NCBI RefSeq assembly: GCF_009720735.1
Contig: NZ_WNKU01000012.1
Location: forward strand, 1 to 64,000
Direction of reading: 5' to 3'
DNA from: Heliobacterium mobile
GTDB taxonomy: Bacteria > Bacillota > Desulfitobacteriia > Heliobacteriales > Heliobacteriaceae
Length of the DNA stretch: 64,000 nucleotides
This document shows, in pieces, positions 18,381-28,501 of the stretch. The stretch's first letter is position 1. The number at the start of each line of letters is the position of its first letter. Below the pieces are notes generated by a model that was given only the letters and a program-made list of their open reading frames with translations, was not told the origin of the DNA and searched no databases. Both the position numbers and the translations under genes were made by a program.

Positions 18381-18423
18381 ACTTCACCCTGGCCATTCGT
18401 AAAGGGGAAGCCTCGAACATAAG

Positions 18424-18462
18424 AAAGCCCGTTTCCCCATGATGTAAGGGGAAACGGGCTTT
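18424..18462. terminator. bidirectional terminator
   Basis: A perfect 15-bp stem, AAAGCCCGTTTCCCC/GGGGAAACGGGCTTT, with a 9-base loop lies between the convergent response-regulator and cache-domain genes. It can act in both directions. Confidence 0.88.
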
Positions 18463-18498
18463 AACACGTACCTACTTTAATGGATAAAGGCGCCGATC

Positions 18499-19506
18499 TT
18501 ATAGCGGTTCCCGAACGATGACCGACCAGGCTTTTCCCCGATAGGCGTTATAGCCGCGCGTATGGGCATAACCGAAAATCTGCATCTTCCCAGAGTTGTC
18601 CTTCTCCAGGGTATAACCGTAGGCTTCACCAGAGGTAGCCTTTTTCACCGCCTGAAGATGGTTGAGGTTTTTCTCCAAGATGCCTGAGCGGTCTCGGGAG
18701 CCGATAACAACCCCGGCTTTGTTCACCACAAAGATGTCGCCGGTGCTGCCAATGCGAGCGTTATCGATAATATCATAAATAAAGTTCCAGTTAAACCGGG
18801 TCGTAAAAACGCCGAGGACCGTTCCGTCTTCGGCACGAACGGGACAAGAATAGGCGATAGTGTGACCGCCAACCGCTGCAGAGTAATACATGTCCGTGAC
18901 ATAGACATCATTTTTGGCAACGGTTTCTTTAAACCACTCGCGGTCAGACATGTCTTGCCCCACCAAGTTTTGGTGTACCGCCGTTGCGACGATTTTTCCT
19001 TGCCGGTCCGTCAGGTAGAGGTCGAAGTATACTTCATAAATATCCACGATTTTCTTCATGAGTGCCGTCGCTTGTTCCTTGGTATGGCTGTTCCCATTGA
19101 CCAGACAAGCACGGATTTTATCGAAGGTAGCCCAAGCTTGTACGTCGCAATTTCGTTCGAAGAGGTTGCGGTCAATCTTGTCAATCGTATCGTAAGCTAC
19201 ATCAGCCGTCCGAACGGCGATGACGTCATTGGCTTTCGACTGGATGTTGTTGATAAGTTCCTGACTCTCTTTCGTGGCCGAAAAACTGCGATCGGCCAGT
19301 TTTTTTATCTCATCGGCCACAACCCGGAAACCTCGGCCGGCTTCCCCTGCCCGAGCGGCTTCAATGGCGGAGTTCAGGGCCAAAAGGTTGGTCTGTTTGG
19401 TGATATGATCGATCGTCTTGACCACTTGACCCATTTGGCTGTTCGCTTGTTTTAACTGATGGAGCAATACGGAGACATCCAACGTATCTGCTTGCTCGTT
19501 CGCCAT
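18499..19506 (-). CDS. soluble chemoreceptor-like protein with reversed domains (MCP tip then Cache)
   Basis: This 335-residue protein has no membrane segment. Residues 20-100 are a short methyl-accepting signalling hairpin ([38 protein letters not shown]). The rest (about 110-335) is a single Cache/PAS-like sensor domain with [33 protein letters not shown] and [15 protein letters not shown]. The order is the reverse of usual receptors, and the hairpin is much shorter than a full signalling domain. It may act as a cytosolic sensor for CheA, or through a diguanylate-cyclase-like partner, but no partner is seen nearby. ATG 19506 follows GAGAGG. Confidence 0.85.
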   Translation of the reverse strand: MANEQADTLDVSVLLHQLKQANSQMGQVVKTIDHITKQTNLLALNSAIEAARAGEAGRGFRVVADEIKKLADRSFSATKESQELINNIQSKANDVIAVRTADVAYDTIDKIDRNLFERNCDVQAWATFDKIRACLVNGNSHTKEQATALMKKIVDIYEVYFDLYLTDRQGKIVATAVHQNLVGQDMSDREWFKETVAKNDVYVTDMYYSAAVGGHTIAYSCPVRAEDGTVLGVFTTRFNWNFIYDIIDNARIGSTGDIFVVNKAGVVIGSRDRSGILEKNLNHLQAVKKATSGEAYGYTLEKDNSGKMQIFGYAHTRGYNAYRGKAWSVIVREPL

Positions 19507-19611
19507 TTACACCATTCCTCTCTTCCTCAAACCATACACTTTTTATTATGCCATAATCCGAAAAGCCCGGGAATAAGAAAAATCGCGAAAAAAAACCACC
19601 ACCGATGATTC

Positions 19612-19641
19612 TTGACACTATGGCAATAGGAATTAGATAAT
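19612..19641 (+). promoter_or_regulatory. sigma-A-type promoter upstream of speD
   Basis: TTGACA (19612-19617) and GATAAT (19636-19641) are separated by 18 bases. The start codon is 46 bases downstream. The -35 is a perfect consensus and the -10 has five of six matches. Confidence 0.6.
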
Positions 19642-19687
19642 CATGCTGTTATAATAAAAATAATACTTTGGCATGGGGAGACTGAGG

Positions 19688-20542
19688 ATGGAGATAAAAT
19701 CAATTAAAAAGCTGAAACTGTACGGGTTTAACAATCTGACGAAAACCCTCAGTTTCAACATGTACGACATTTGTTATGCGAAGACGCCGGAACACCGAAA
19801 AGCCTACATCGAATATATCGACGAAGAATACAATTCGGATCGACTGACGAGCATCTTGACGGAAGTCTCAAACATCATCGGCGCTAACATCCTCAATATT
19901 GCTAAGCAAGACTACGATCCCCAGGGCGCCAGCGTCACCATCCTGATCTCTGAGGGCAAGATCGAATCGGAACCCGCCGATGAGAATGACGGAAACGAAG
20001 GTACCAGTGAAGTCGACAATGATAATGATATCGAGATGTACAACCTCGGACCGGACGCTGTCGTCGCCCATCTCGATAAGAGCCACATTACCGTACACAC
20101 TTATCCCGAAAGCCACCCTGACAAAGGGATCAGCACCTTCCGGGCCGACATCGACGTATCCACATGCGGTCAGATTTCACCTTTAAAAGCGCTCAACTAC
20201 CTCATTAACAGCTTCAGTCCGGACATTGTCATCGCCGACTACCGGGTGCGAGGTTTTACCCGGGACGTAAATGGGAAGAAATATTATATTGATCATAAAA
20301 TCAACTCCATCCAAAACTATATCGCCAAGGATATCCGTGAACTCTATCAGATGATCGATGTGAACGTCTATCAGGACAACATCTTTCACACGAAAATGCT
20401 GCTGAAAGAGTTTGATTTAGACAATTACCTCTTCGGGACGGCCAAGAAAGATCTCCTGCCTGGTGAGAAGAAAAAGATCAAACAACGGGTCAAAAAAGAA
20501 ATGACGGAAATTTTCCACGGCCGGAACATTCCGAAAGTGTAA
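19688..20542 (+). CDS. speD: S-adenosylmethionine decarboxylase proenzyme, long (E. coli-like) type
   Basis: This 284-residue proenzyme makes decarboxylated S-adenosylmethionine for spermidine synthesis. It is autocleaved at the Lys-Ser bond in [16 protein letters not shown], leaving a pyruvoyl group. The long type differs from the roughly 125-residue SpeD of Bacillus subtilis. Residues about 95-120 form an acidic stretch ([18 protein letters not shown]) before the cleavage site, which looks like a low-complexity insertion. GGGGAG at 19676-19681 supports ATG 19688 over the ATG at 19673. No spermidine synthase gene is adjacent. Confidence 0.93.
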   Translation: MEIKSIKKLKLYGFNNLTKTLSFNMYDICYAKTPEHRKAYIEYIDEEYNSDRLTSILTEVSNIIGANILNIAKQDYDPQGASVTILISEGKIESEPADENDGNEGTSEVDNDNDIEMYNLGPDAVVAHLDKSHITVHTYPESHPDKGISTFRADIDVSTCGQISPLKALNYLINSFSPDIVIADYRVRGFTRDVNGKKYYIDHKINSIQNYIAKDIRELYQMIDVNVYQDNIFHTKMLLKEFDLDNYLFGTAKKDLLPGEKKKIKQRVKKEMTEIFHGRNIPKV

Positions 20543-20590
20543 ATCCCTTTCACCCAAGGATGGTCTCTCCGATAGAAGGAGGCGGTAGAC

Positions 20591-21298
20591 ATGGGCAAGT
20601 GGGAACGCCTCAAGTCGGTGGGAGTCTTCACAGTACTCAACGAGGAAATCCTACAGTCCCTGGCCCCCCTGATCAGCGAACGGACCCTGAAAAAACGGCA
20701 GCCCCTCTTGCAGGAAGGGGAACCGGTCGAAGATGTCTACTTTCTGCATCAGGGAAAAGTCCGTTTAGCGAAAATGAACGCCGATGGACAGGAAAAAGTG
20801 GTGTCCATCGTCAATCCCGGTGAGATCTTCGGCGAGATTGCAGCTTTTGACAATGGGCCAAGCCCCTATACGGCAGAAACCATGGAAGAGGTCACCGTGA
20901 GCCGGATGGGACTCGACGATTTTCGAGCCCTCGTCAGAGCCCATCCGTCCTTAGCCATGGCTTGCCTGCAGGTAGAAGCCCGACGGCTGCGCCAAGCGTA
21001 CCGGCACATGAAAAACTTAGCCCTCTTAGATACGTACGGACGAGTCTCCGCTCGCCTGTACAAACTGACTAAGGACTATGGGGTTCCCGAAAAAGGGGGG
21101 ACCCGCATCGACTGCAGTCTCACCCGCCAGGAGCTTGCCCAACTGGTCGGCACATCCCGGGAGACCGTATCGCGCATCCTGGCGGAGTTCGAACGGCTCG
21201 GTATCGTTGAAGTGGACCGGCATACGATCACCGTCAAAAACCTGGAAGAATTAAAACAGTGGGCCACCGGATCAAGGGAAAGGGACGGATCTTCATAG
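20591..21298 (+). CDS. Crp/Fnr-family transcriptional regulator
   Basis: This 235-residue regulator has an N-terminal cyclic-nucleotide-binding-like jelly roll (about 15-125, with NPGEIFGEIAAFDNGPSPYTAE), a dimer helix, and a C-terminal HTH (LTRQELAQLVGTSRETVSRILAEFERLG). There is no N-terminal Cys cluster, so an oxygen-sensing FNR-type iron-sulfur cluster is unlikely. Effector unknown. AGGAGG at 20576-20581 supports ATG 20591. It may be its own transcription unit; a hairpin follows at 21280. Confidence 0.9.
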   Translation: MGKWERLKSVGVFTVLNEEILQSLAPLISERTLKKRQPLLQEGEPVEDVYFLHQGKVRLAKMNADGQEKVVSIVNPGEIFGEIAAFDNGPSPYTAETMEEVTVSRMGLDDFRALVRAHPSLAMACLQVEARRLRQAYRHMKNLALLDTYGRVSARLYKLTKDYGVPEKGGTRIDCSLTRQELAQLVGTSRETVSRILAEFERLGIVEVDRHTITVKNLEELKQWATGSRERDGSS

Positions 21299-21310
21299 TC
21301 CGGCCCTTTT
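21280..21310 (+). terminator. probable terminator after Crp/Fnr gene
   Basis: AAGGGACGGAT pairs with AGTCCGGCCCTT with one mismatch, followed by TTTTAATG. The stem overlaps the stop codon at 21296-21298. Confidence 0.5.
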
Positions 21311-21420
21311 AATGTTCTTAAAATCACAACAATAGGGGAAAAATGGTCTTAGGAAGGAAGGAAACGGAGGTTCATTCACGAATTGTTAAGGCATCTTCAT
21401 AGGAAAGAGGGCGTTTCGGG

Positions 21421-21855
21421 ATGAAGAAAGACGTTCTGGTTTCGGTCCTCGGCACACAGACGAACGACGTCGGCGAAAAAGATACGATCCATCTCATCAC
21501 CGAAGGAAAGATGTTCAAAAAGCCCACCTCCTATTATATTGTGTATAACGAATCAGAAATCTCCGGAATGGAAGGGACGACCACCACGCTGAAGGTGGAA
21601 CCTCACCGGGTGACCTTAAACCGCATGGGAAGTTCCGAATTCAAACAAACCTTTGAAGAAGGGGTACTCCATCAAGGCGTTTACCACACCCCCTTCGGGA
21701 GCATGCACTTAGGTGTCATCCCTTCGAAAGTGGATGTGGCCTTGGATGATCAGGGAGGTTCCATCAACCTGATCTACGAACTCCAAGCCGATCAGCGCAA
21801 GCTGAGCGATAACTCCTTGTTGATTACCGTAAAGGAGGAAAAAAGATTCCAGTGA
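21421..21855 (+). CDS. DUF1934 (YwiB-like) beta-barrel protein
   Basis: This 144-residue protein of the DUF1934 family has a calycin-like beta-barrel prediction (alternating strands, EGTTTTLKVEPHRVTLNRMG). Its gene usually precedes argS, as here, and overlaps it by 4 bases. The function is unknown. ATG 21421 follows a GAAAGAGGG segment. Confidence 0.85.
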   Translation: MKKDVLVSVLGTQTNDVGEKDTIHLITEGKMFKKPTSYYIVYNESEISGMEGTTTTLKVEPHRVTLNRMGSSEFKQTFEEGVLHQGVYHTPFGSMHLGVIPSKVDVALDDQGGSINLIYELQADQRKLSDNSLLITVKEEKRFQ

Positions 21856-23531
21856 ACTTTGTTGAAAACATTCGCCGCCACATCACCGGTGCTATCGGAG
21901 CAGCCCTCGAAGCGGCCCGCAACACCGGCGAGATAAATTTTGAACACCTGCCTACGGTCGCTTTAGAAGTGCCTCGAGAAAAACAACATGGTGATTTTGC
22001 GACCAACGTGGCTATGACCATGGCCAAACAAGCCCGCATGAACCCGCGTCAACTGGCCGAAAAGATCGTCGCCCACATCGACCGGGGAGACTGGCTGAAA
22101 GATGTGCAGATCGCCGGTCCCGGCTTTATCAACTTCACCTTGCACCATCACTGGCTCTACCCGGTGCTGCCGGCCGTTCAACAGACCGACGACCGCTACG
22201 GCGCCTCGCAAGCGGGTGCCGGAAAACGGGTGCAAGTGGAATTCGTCAGTGCCAACCCGACCGGGTTGCTCCATATGGGCAACGCCCGCGGCGCCGCCCT
22301 CGGCGACACCTTGGCCAACCTGCTTCGCTTGGCCGGCTTTGATGTGACCAAAGAATTTTACATCAACGATGCCGGCAACCAGATCGAGAACTTCGCCAAG
22401 TCCCTCGAAGCCCGCTACCTGCAACTGCTTGGCCAAGATGTCCCCTTCCCGGAAGAAGGCTATCACGGGGAAGACGTGGCTGAGACGATGCGCGGCCTTA
22501 TCGCCAAAGACGGCGACAAGTATGTGCCCATGGAGACGACCCTCCGCCGGGAGCTGCTCGTCAAATATGCCTTGCAAGAAAAACTGAGTGGTATTCGGGA
22601 ATCGCTGGCGCGCTTTGGCGTCGACTATGACATCTGGTTCTCCGAGCAGTCCCTCCACGACTCCGGAGCCATCCGGGAGACCTTGGAGACCCTCCGGGCC
22701 AACGGCTACATCTATGAAAACGAAGGTGCGCTCTGGTTCAAAGCGACATCCTTGGGCGAAGAGAAGGACGAAGTCCTTGTCCGTTCCAACGGCATTCCCA
22801 CCTACTTTGCCGCCGACATCGCCTATCACAAAAACAAGTTTGACCGCGGTTTTGATTGGGTGATCAACATCTGGGGCGCTGACCACCATGGCCACGTGTC
22901 CCGGATCAAAAACGCTGTCAAAGCTGTCGGATATAACTCGGAAAACCTGGACGTCATCCTCATGCAGTTGGTGCGCCTCTTCAAAGGCGGCGAAATCGTC
23001 CGCATGTCCAAGCGAACCGGCCAGTACATCACCCTCGACGAGTTGGTCGAAGAAGTCGGCAAAGACGCGGCCCGGTTCTTCTTCGTCATGCGCGGTGCCG
23101 ACTCGCACCTCGATTTTGACCTTGACCTGGCTAAAAGCCAATCCTCGGAAAACCCCGTCTACTACGTCCAGTACGCTCACGCCCGCATCTGTTCGATTTT
23201 GCGCACGGCCAAAGACGCTGGTTACGAAGTGCCTTCCGTAGACGGAGTGGACTACAGCGTCCTCGACCATCCTGCCGAACTGTCCCTGATTCGCAAAATC
23301 GCCGACCTGCCCGATGAAATCGCCCGGGCCGCCACCCAAATGGAACCGCACCGCATGGCCCGCTACGCGATGGATCTGGCCGCCCTCTTCCACAGCTTCT
23401 ATACCCATTGCCGTGTGTTGACCGACGAAAAAGCCTTGCGCGATGCTCGCCTCGTCCTCGTCGACGATTCCCGCATCGTCCTGCGCAATGTTCTTTCCAG
23501 CATGGGTTTGACAGCACCGGAGCGGATGTAG
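21852..23531 (+). CDS. argS: arginyl-tRNA synthetase
   Basis: This 559-residue class I enzyme charges tRNA-Arg. The HIGH-like motif is seen as SANPTGLLHMGNARGAALGD at about 130, and the KMSKS-like loop as IVRMSKRTGQYITLDEL at about 385. The N-terminal Add-1 domain and the C-terminal anticodon domain (YAHARICSILR to the end) are complete. The start is GTG 21852, overlapping the DUF1934 stop codon (GTGA), with AAAGGAGG just before. Length is standard. A long antisense frame covers most of the gene but is a codon-bias artefact. Confidence 0.97.
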   Translation: MNFVENIRRHITGAIGAALEAARNTGEINFEHLPTVALEVPREKQHGDFATNVAMTMAKQARMNPRQLAEKIVAHIDRGDWLKDVQIAGPGFINFTLHHHWLYPVLPAVQQTDDRYGASQAGAGKRVQVEFVSANPTGLLHMGNARGAALGDTLANLLRLAGFDVTKEFYINDAGNQIENFAKSLEARYLQLLGQDVPFPEEGYHGEDVAETMRGLIAKDGDKYVPMETTLRRELLVKYALQEKLSGIRESLARFGVDYDIWFSEQSLHDSGAIRETLETLRANGYIYENEGALWFKATSLGEEKDEVLVRSNGIPTYFAADIAYHKNKFDRGFDWVINIWGADHHGHVSRIKNAVKAVGYNSENLDVILMQLVRLFKGGEIVRMSKRTGQYITLDELVEEVGKDAARFFFVMRGADSHLDFDLDLAKSQSSENPVYYVQYAHARICSILRTAKDAGYEVPSVDGVDYSVLDHPAELSLIRKIADLPDEIARAATQMEPHRMARYAMDLAALFHSFYTHCRVLTDEKALRDARLVLVDDSRIVLRNVLSSMGLTAPERM

Positions 23532-23583
23532 TATAATTTCGTTTTGAAATATGTGGTAGCCGTGAACACAAGGAGTGTATGTA

Positions 23584-23979
23584 GTGTCGCCGACAACCAC
23601 CCCGACAACAGGGCGAAAAGCCTCGGAAATTGAAGTCCTTCATCAGCTTCTGCGGGAAAAAGGTGAAAACACCTTTTACAAAGATCTGATTGTGCAAGTC
23701 CTCAGCCGGATGGGATACGAAGATCCGGAAGACGCCAAAGCCATCGCCGCTGTGTACACCCAGATGAATCTCGACATGCGTTTCATCCATTTTGGCAACG
23801 GCATGTGGGGCCTTCGCAACTGGGCGCCAGCGAAATCGACCCGCCGCATCCCCACCATCTCTCTATTGAACAAAACCGTTGAATACGAAGATGGCGAAGG
23901 CGGAGACGACGACGATTATGATGATCGGGACCACGATTATGGTCGCGGTCGTGACGACGACTGGGAGCGAGCCGAATAG
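23584..23979 (+). CDS. rpoE: RNA polymerase delta subunit
   Basis: This 131-residue protein has the N-terminal HARE-HTH domain (SEIEVLHQLLREKGENTFYKDLI to NGMWGLRNWAP) and a strongly acidic C-terminal tail (EDGEGGDDDDYDDRDHD). Delta associates with Gram-positive RNA polymerase and speeds its recycling. GTG 23584 is chosen because AAGGAG lies 8 bases before it. It stands between argS and pyrG, as rpoE-pyrG in Bacillus. A terminator overlaps the stop codon. Confidence 0.93.
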   Translation: MSPTTTPTTGRKASEIEVLHQLLREKGENTFYKDLIVQVLSRMGYEDPEDAKAIAAVYTQMNLDMRFIHFGNGMWGLRNWAPAKSTRRIPTISLLNKTVEYEDGEGGDDDDYDDRDHDYGRGRDDDWERAE

Positions 23980-23991
23980 GCTCGCTTTTTC
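23966..23991 (+). terminator. terminator overlapping rpoE stop
   Basis: AGCGAGCC (23966-23973) and GGCTCGCT (23979-23986) flank a 5-base loop containing the TAG stop codon, and TTTTT follows. Confidence 0.85.
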
Positions 23992-24070
23992 ACGTTCATC
24001 ATGCGGCCCGGGTGCTTTCCGTTTTCCTTGATCCTCACCCGGAGTTTGGGTAGAATAGAAAAAGTATTAG

Positions 24071-25750
<1,680 letters not shown>

Positions 25751-25769
25751 AAAACAGATCTTAAATCAA

Positions 25770-25937
25770 GGTGTATTGGCGGAGTGAGCGTTTTGGGCGT
25801 AGCGGCGTCGTGAACGAAAGTTGCGTAGCGGATAGGCGCGCCATGGTTTACATGCAGGAGAGCCCAGAGGTTTGGCGTGCCCGCGAAGCAACCGAGTGAA
25901 CAGCCGCGAAGCCCTTAGCGAACGGCGCCAATACACC
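25770..25937 (+). repeat. structured intergenic element, copy A (downstream of pyrG)
   Basis: This 168-base element has outer arms GGTGTATTGGC (25770-25780) and GCCAATACACC (25927-25937) that pair perfectly. The 145-base core, 25781-25925, is about 80 percent identical to 50136-50279, including GGAGTGAGCGTTTTGGGCG, GCGCCATGGTT.ACATGCAG, AGCCCAGAGGTTT and AGCCGCGAAGCCCTTAGCG. Farther out, AATC/GATT and CTAGAAAAC (25747)/GTTTTTCTAG (25946) also pair. No open frame is conserved. The basal stem differs in sequence but not in pairing from copy B. It could be a structured RNA, or a mobile core sitting in a hairpin loop. Confidence 0.8.
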
Positions 25938-25973
25938 CGATTAGCGTTTTTCTAGTTGAACATCAGCCAGAAT

Positions 25974-26005
25974 AGACCTTTCCCGCAAACGGAGAGGTCT
26001 TTCTT
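25974..26005 (+). terminator. terminator downstream of pyrG and element A
   Basis: AGACCTTTCC (25974-25983) pairs with GGAGAGGTCT (25991-26000) and is followed by TTTCTTGG. Confidence 0.7.
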
Positions 26006-26059
26006 GGTTTATCGGCGGTTATGCTTTATTTATGGGGAACTGAAAGGGGGAGGCCGTCC

Positions 26060-27130
26060 GTGGAAACACGGGAATTGACGATAAATGATAAGGAGCGGTT
26101 CAATCGCTTCTTAGCGGAGCATCCTAAGGGACATGTCCTGCAATCTTGGGAATGGGGAGATATCAAAGCGAAAACGGGATGGCAGCCCCATCGCCTCATG
26201 ATCGAGGACAAGGGGACGCCGGTAGCGGCTATCTCTATCCTCAAGCGCCGCATCCCGGGCATCGGCAAACATATCTTCTATGCGCCTCGGGGGCCTGTGT
26301 TTGACCCGGCCCAGCCAGAGATCGCCGATCGTCTCCTCCAGGCTGTCGAAGACTTGGCACGACGTGAGAATGCTGTTTTTCTAAAAATCGATCCCGATAT
26401 CCATGCACCTTCTCCCCTTTGGAGCGATTATTTAGCGACTCGCGGCTTTCGGCTGGTCGATAAAGGGGAGGGCTTTGAAGGTGTGCAGCCCCGCCATGTG
26501 TTTCGCCTGGACATATCCGATGACCTGGACAAGGTCTTCGGCCGATTTCACCAAAAGACCCGCTACAACATACGGCTGGCGGAGCGAAAAGGCGTCGTCA
26601 TCGATGAAAGCTGCACCAAAGCCGATCTACCCGTCTTTTACGAAGTCCTTAAGGAGACGACGGAGCGGGATAATTTCCTCGTCCGGGCTTACTCCTATTT
26701 TGAGGACATGTACGACTATCTCGTACCGGCTGGCTTAGCCAAACTTTTTGTCGCCCGCTACGAAGGAGAAGTCATCGCCGGTACCTTGGCCCTTATTCTC
26801 GGGAACAAGGCCTGGTATCTCTATGGTGCCTCATCGAACCGCCATCGCAACGTCATGCCCAACTACCTGATCCAATGGAAGATGATCTGTTGGGCGAAAG
26901 CCAACGGCTGTACCCTTTATGATTTCCGGGGTGTACCGGGGGATGTCGGGGAAGATCACCCGCTCTACGGGCTGGTTCGCTTCAAACGCGGTTTTAACGG
27001 GGACTATGTTCACTTCATCGGCGAATATGATCGAGTGTATCAGCCCTTTTTCTATAATTTCTGGAACGTGGCAGAACCACTGTATCAAAACACGGTCCGC
27101 AAACTCCTGGCATCGCGCAAGCGGTCCTGA
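26060..27130 (+). CDS. FemAB-like peptidoglycan aminoacyltransferase
   Basis: This 356-residue protein has the FemX/FemAB fold (two GNAT-like halves). Visible segments are HVLQSWEWGDIKAKTGW, RRIPGIGKHIFYAPRGPVFD, FHQKTRYNIRLAERKGV, YLYGASSNRHRNVMPNYLIQWKM and YDFRGVPGD. Family members add the first amino acid of the interpeptide bridge to lipid II from aminoacyl-tRNA. The GTG start at 26060 follows GGGGGAGG with six bases between; the ATG at 26021 has no such site. The alanine racemase gene begins 25 bases downstream, so both are probably co-transcribed wall genes. Confidence 0.9.
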   Translation: METRELTINDKERFNRFLAEHPKGHVLQSWEWGDIKAKTGWQPHRLMIEDKGTPVAAISILKRRIPGIGKHIFYAPRGPVFDPAQPEIADRLLQAVEDLARRENAVFLKIDPDIHAPSPLWSDYLATRGFRLVDKGEGFEGVQPRHVFRLDISDDLDKVFGRFHQKTRYNIRLAERKGVVIDESCTKADLPVFYEVLKETTERDNFLVRAYSYFEDMYDYLVPAGLAKLFVARYEGEVIAGTLALILGNKAWYLYGASSNRHRNVMPNYLIQWKMICWAKANGCTLYDFRGVPGDVGEDHPLYGLVRFKRGFNGDYVHFIGEYDRVYQPFFYNFWNVAEPLYQNTVRKLLASRKRS

Positions 27131-27154
27131 TGGAACGAGGAGGGTTGAGGACCG

Positions 27155-28387
27155 ATGGACCAACTACATCTACCGGAAATTCTTACACCTCGAAGTCGAT
27201 TGGATGAAGCTACCGGTGGCTTAGGCTGTTGGGTTCAGGTGGATTTGGATGCGCTCGCCCATAACGCCCGTGCTATCCGTAAGACTCTCGGTCATGAGTT
27301 GATCATCTATGGGGTGGTCAAAGCGAATGCCTATGGCTGCGGCGCTGTCGAGTCAGCCCGCTGTCTGATGGAAAACGGTGTCGACCGGCTGGCCGTGACC
27401 CATGTGTCGGAGGGAATTCAACTCCGGCAGAACGGTATCAAGGCGCCTATCCTGGTCATGGGACCGGCTTTTCCGGAAGAAATCGCTGCCTTGATTCACC
27501 ACAAACTGACACCTGCGGTAGCCACCGTCGAGTTGGCTCAACGCATCGCTGATGAAGCGGGACGCTCCGGAAAGAGCAGCTATCCCATCCACGTGAAGAT
27601 AGAAACAGGCCTCGGCCGCACCGGCGTATTTGCCGCTGCTGCCCCCGAACTGGCCGCTGCGATCGCCAGCCGGCCGGAATTGCAGCTTGAAGGTGCCTTT
27701 ACACACCTGGCTACGGCGGCGACGGGCGATCGGCGGTTTGTTCATGACCAAGTGGCGAGATTCCAGGCGGCTGTGGCGGCCATGGAATCGGGGATCGGAT
27801 CTCCGATCCCCATCAAACATGCCGCCAACTCGGCGGCTGCCCTCGCTTTTCCGCAGTACCGTTTTGATGCCGTCCGTCTTGGCACGGTCCTCTACGGTCA
27901 ACCTCCCCTCTCCGCCGGGGAGCGGCTCGACTTGCGGGAAGTATGGGGACTGAAAGCCCGGATCGCCCATGTGTCCCTCTTGCCGGCGGACCATGGCGTC
28001 GGCTATGGTCGTGCCTTCATCACTCGCCGGCCGACGAAAGTAGCTGTTCTTCCCGTGGGGTATGTAGACGGATTTCAACTGGAGCCGGCCAGTGTGCCTA
28101 CGGGCTTATGGGACTTGACGAAGGTGCTCATCAAAACGGCGGCAGCGTACTTCGGTGTCGGACCTTCATCGCGGTTTATCCGTATCGGAAAAGCAAAAGC
28201 GCCGGTCCTCGGCAAAGTGGCCATGCAGTTTACCATGGTCGATGTGACAGCGATACCGGATGTTCAGCCCGGCCACATCGCCGAAGTGCCTGCTCGGCGT
28301 ACGGTGGTGGCCTTGAACGTACCGAGGGTCTATATCAGCGCCGATGAGCAGGAACGGCTCAATCAAGAGGTATCCTTAGCCAATTAG
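27155..28387 (+). CDS. alr: alanine racemase
   Basis: This 410-residue PLP enzyme makes D-alanine for peptidoglycan. The PLP lysine is in YGVVKANAYGCG (where most Alr have KADAYGHG), and the second-domain tyrosine is in GVGYGRAFITRRP. The C-terminal beta domain has KVAVLPVGYVDGF, and the GKVAMQFTMVDVT segment is family-like. ATG 27155 has GAGGAGGG before it. The N-terminal 25 residues extend beyond typical Alr. It follows the FemAB-like gene closely. Confidence 0.92.
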   Translation: MDQLHLPEILTPRSRLDEATGGLGCWVQVDLDALAHNARAIRKTLGHELIIYGVVKANAYGCGAVESARCLMENGVDRLAVTHVSEGIQLRQNGIKAPILVMGPAFPEEIAALIHHKLTPAVATVELAQRIADEAGRSGKSSYPIHVKIETGLGRTGVFAAAAPELAAAIASRPELQLEGAFTHLATAATGDRRFVHDQVARFQAAVAAMESGIGSPIPIKHAANSAAALAFPQYRFDAVRLGTVLYGQPPLSAGERLDLREVWGLKARIAHVSLLPADHGVGYGRAFITRRPTKVAVLPVGYVDGFQLEPASVPTGLWDLTKVLIKTAAAYFGVGPSSRFIRIGKAKAPVLGKVAMQFTMVDVTAIPDVQPGHIAEVPARRTVVALNVPRVYISADEQERLNQEVSLAN

Positions 28388-28501
28388 GCTACACGTTTAA
28401 ACGTCAATGGTGAGCGCGTTTCGCATGCGAGTCTATAACCCCGTCGTACGGCGGGATAATCTCTAACTGGAAAACTCCTGGTATACGAAGGAGGGTTAAA
28501 G

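Noticed and set aside
21963-23600. 545-residue antisense frame over argS
   Set aside because: A shadow of the argS codon usage; no family resemblance.
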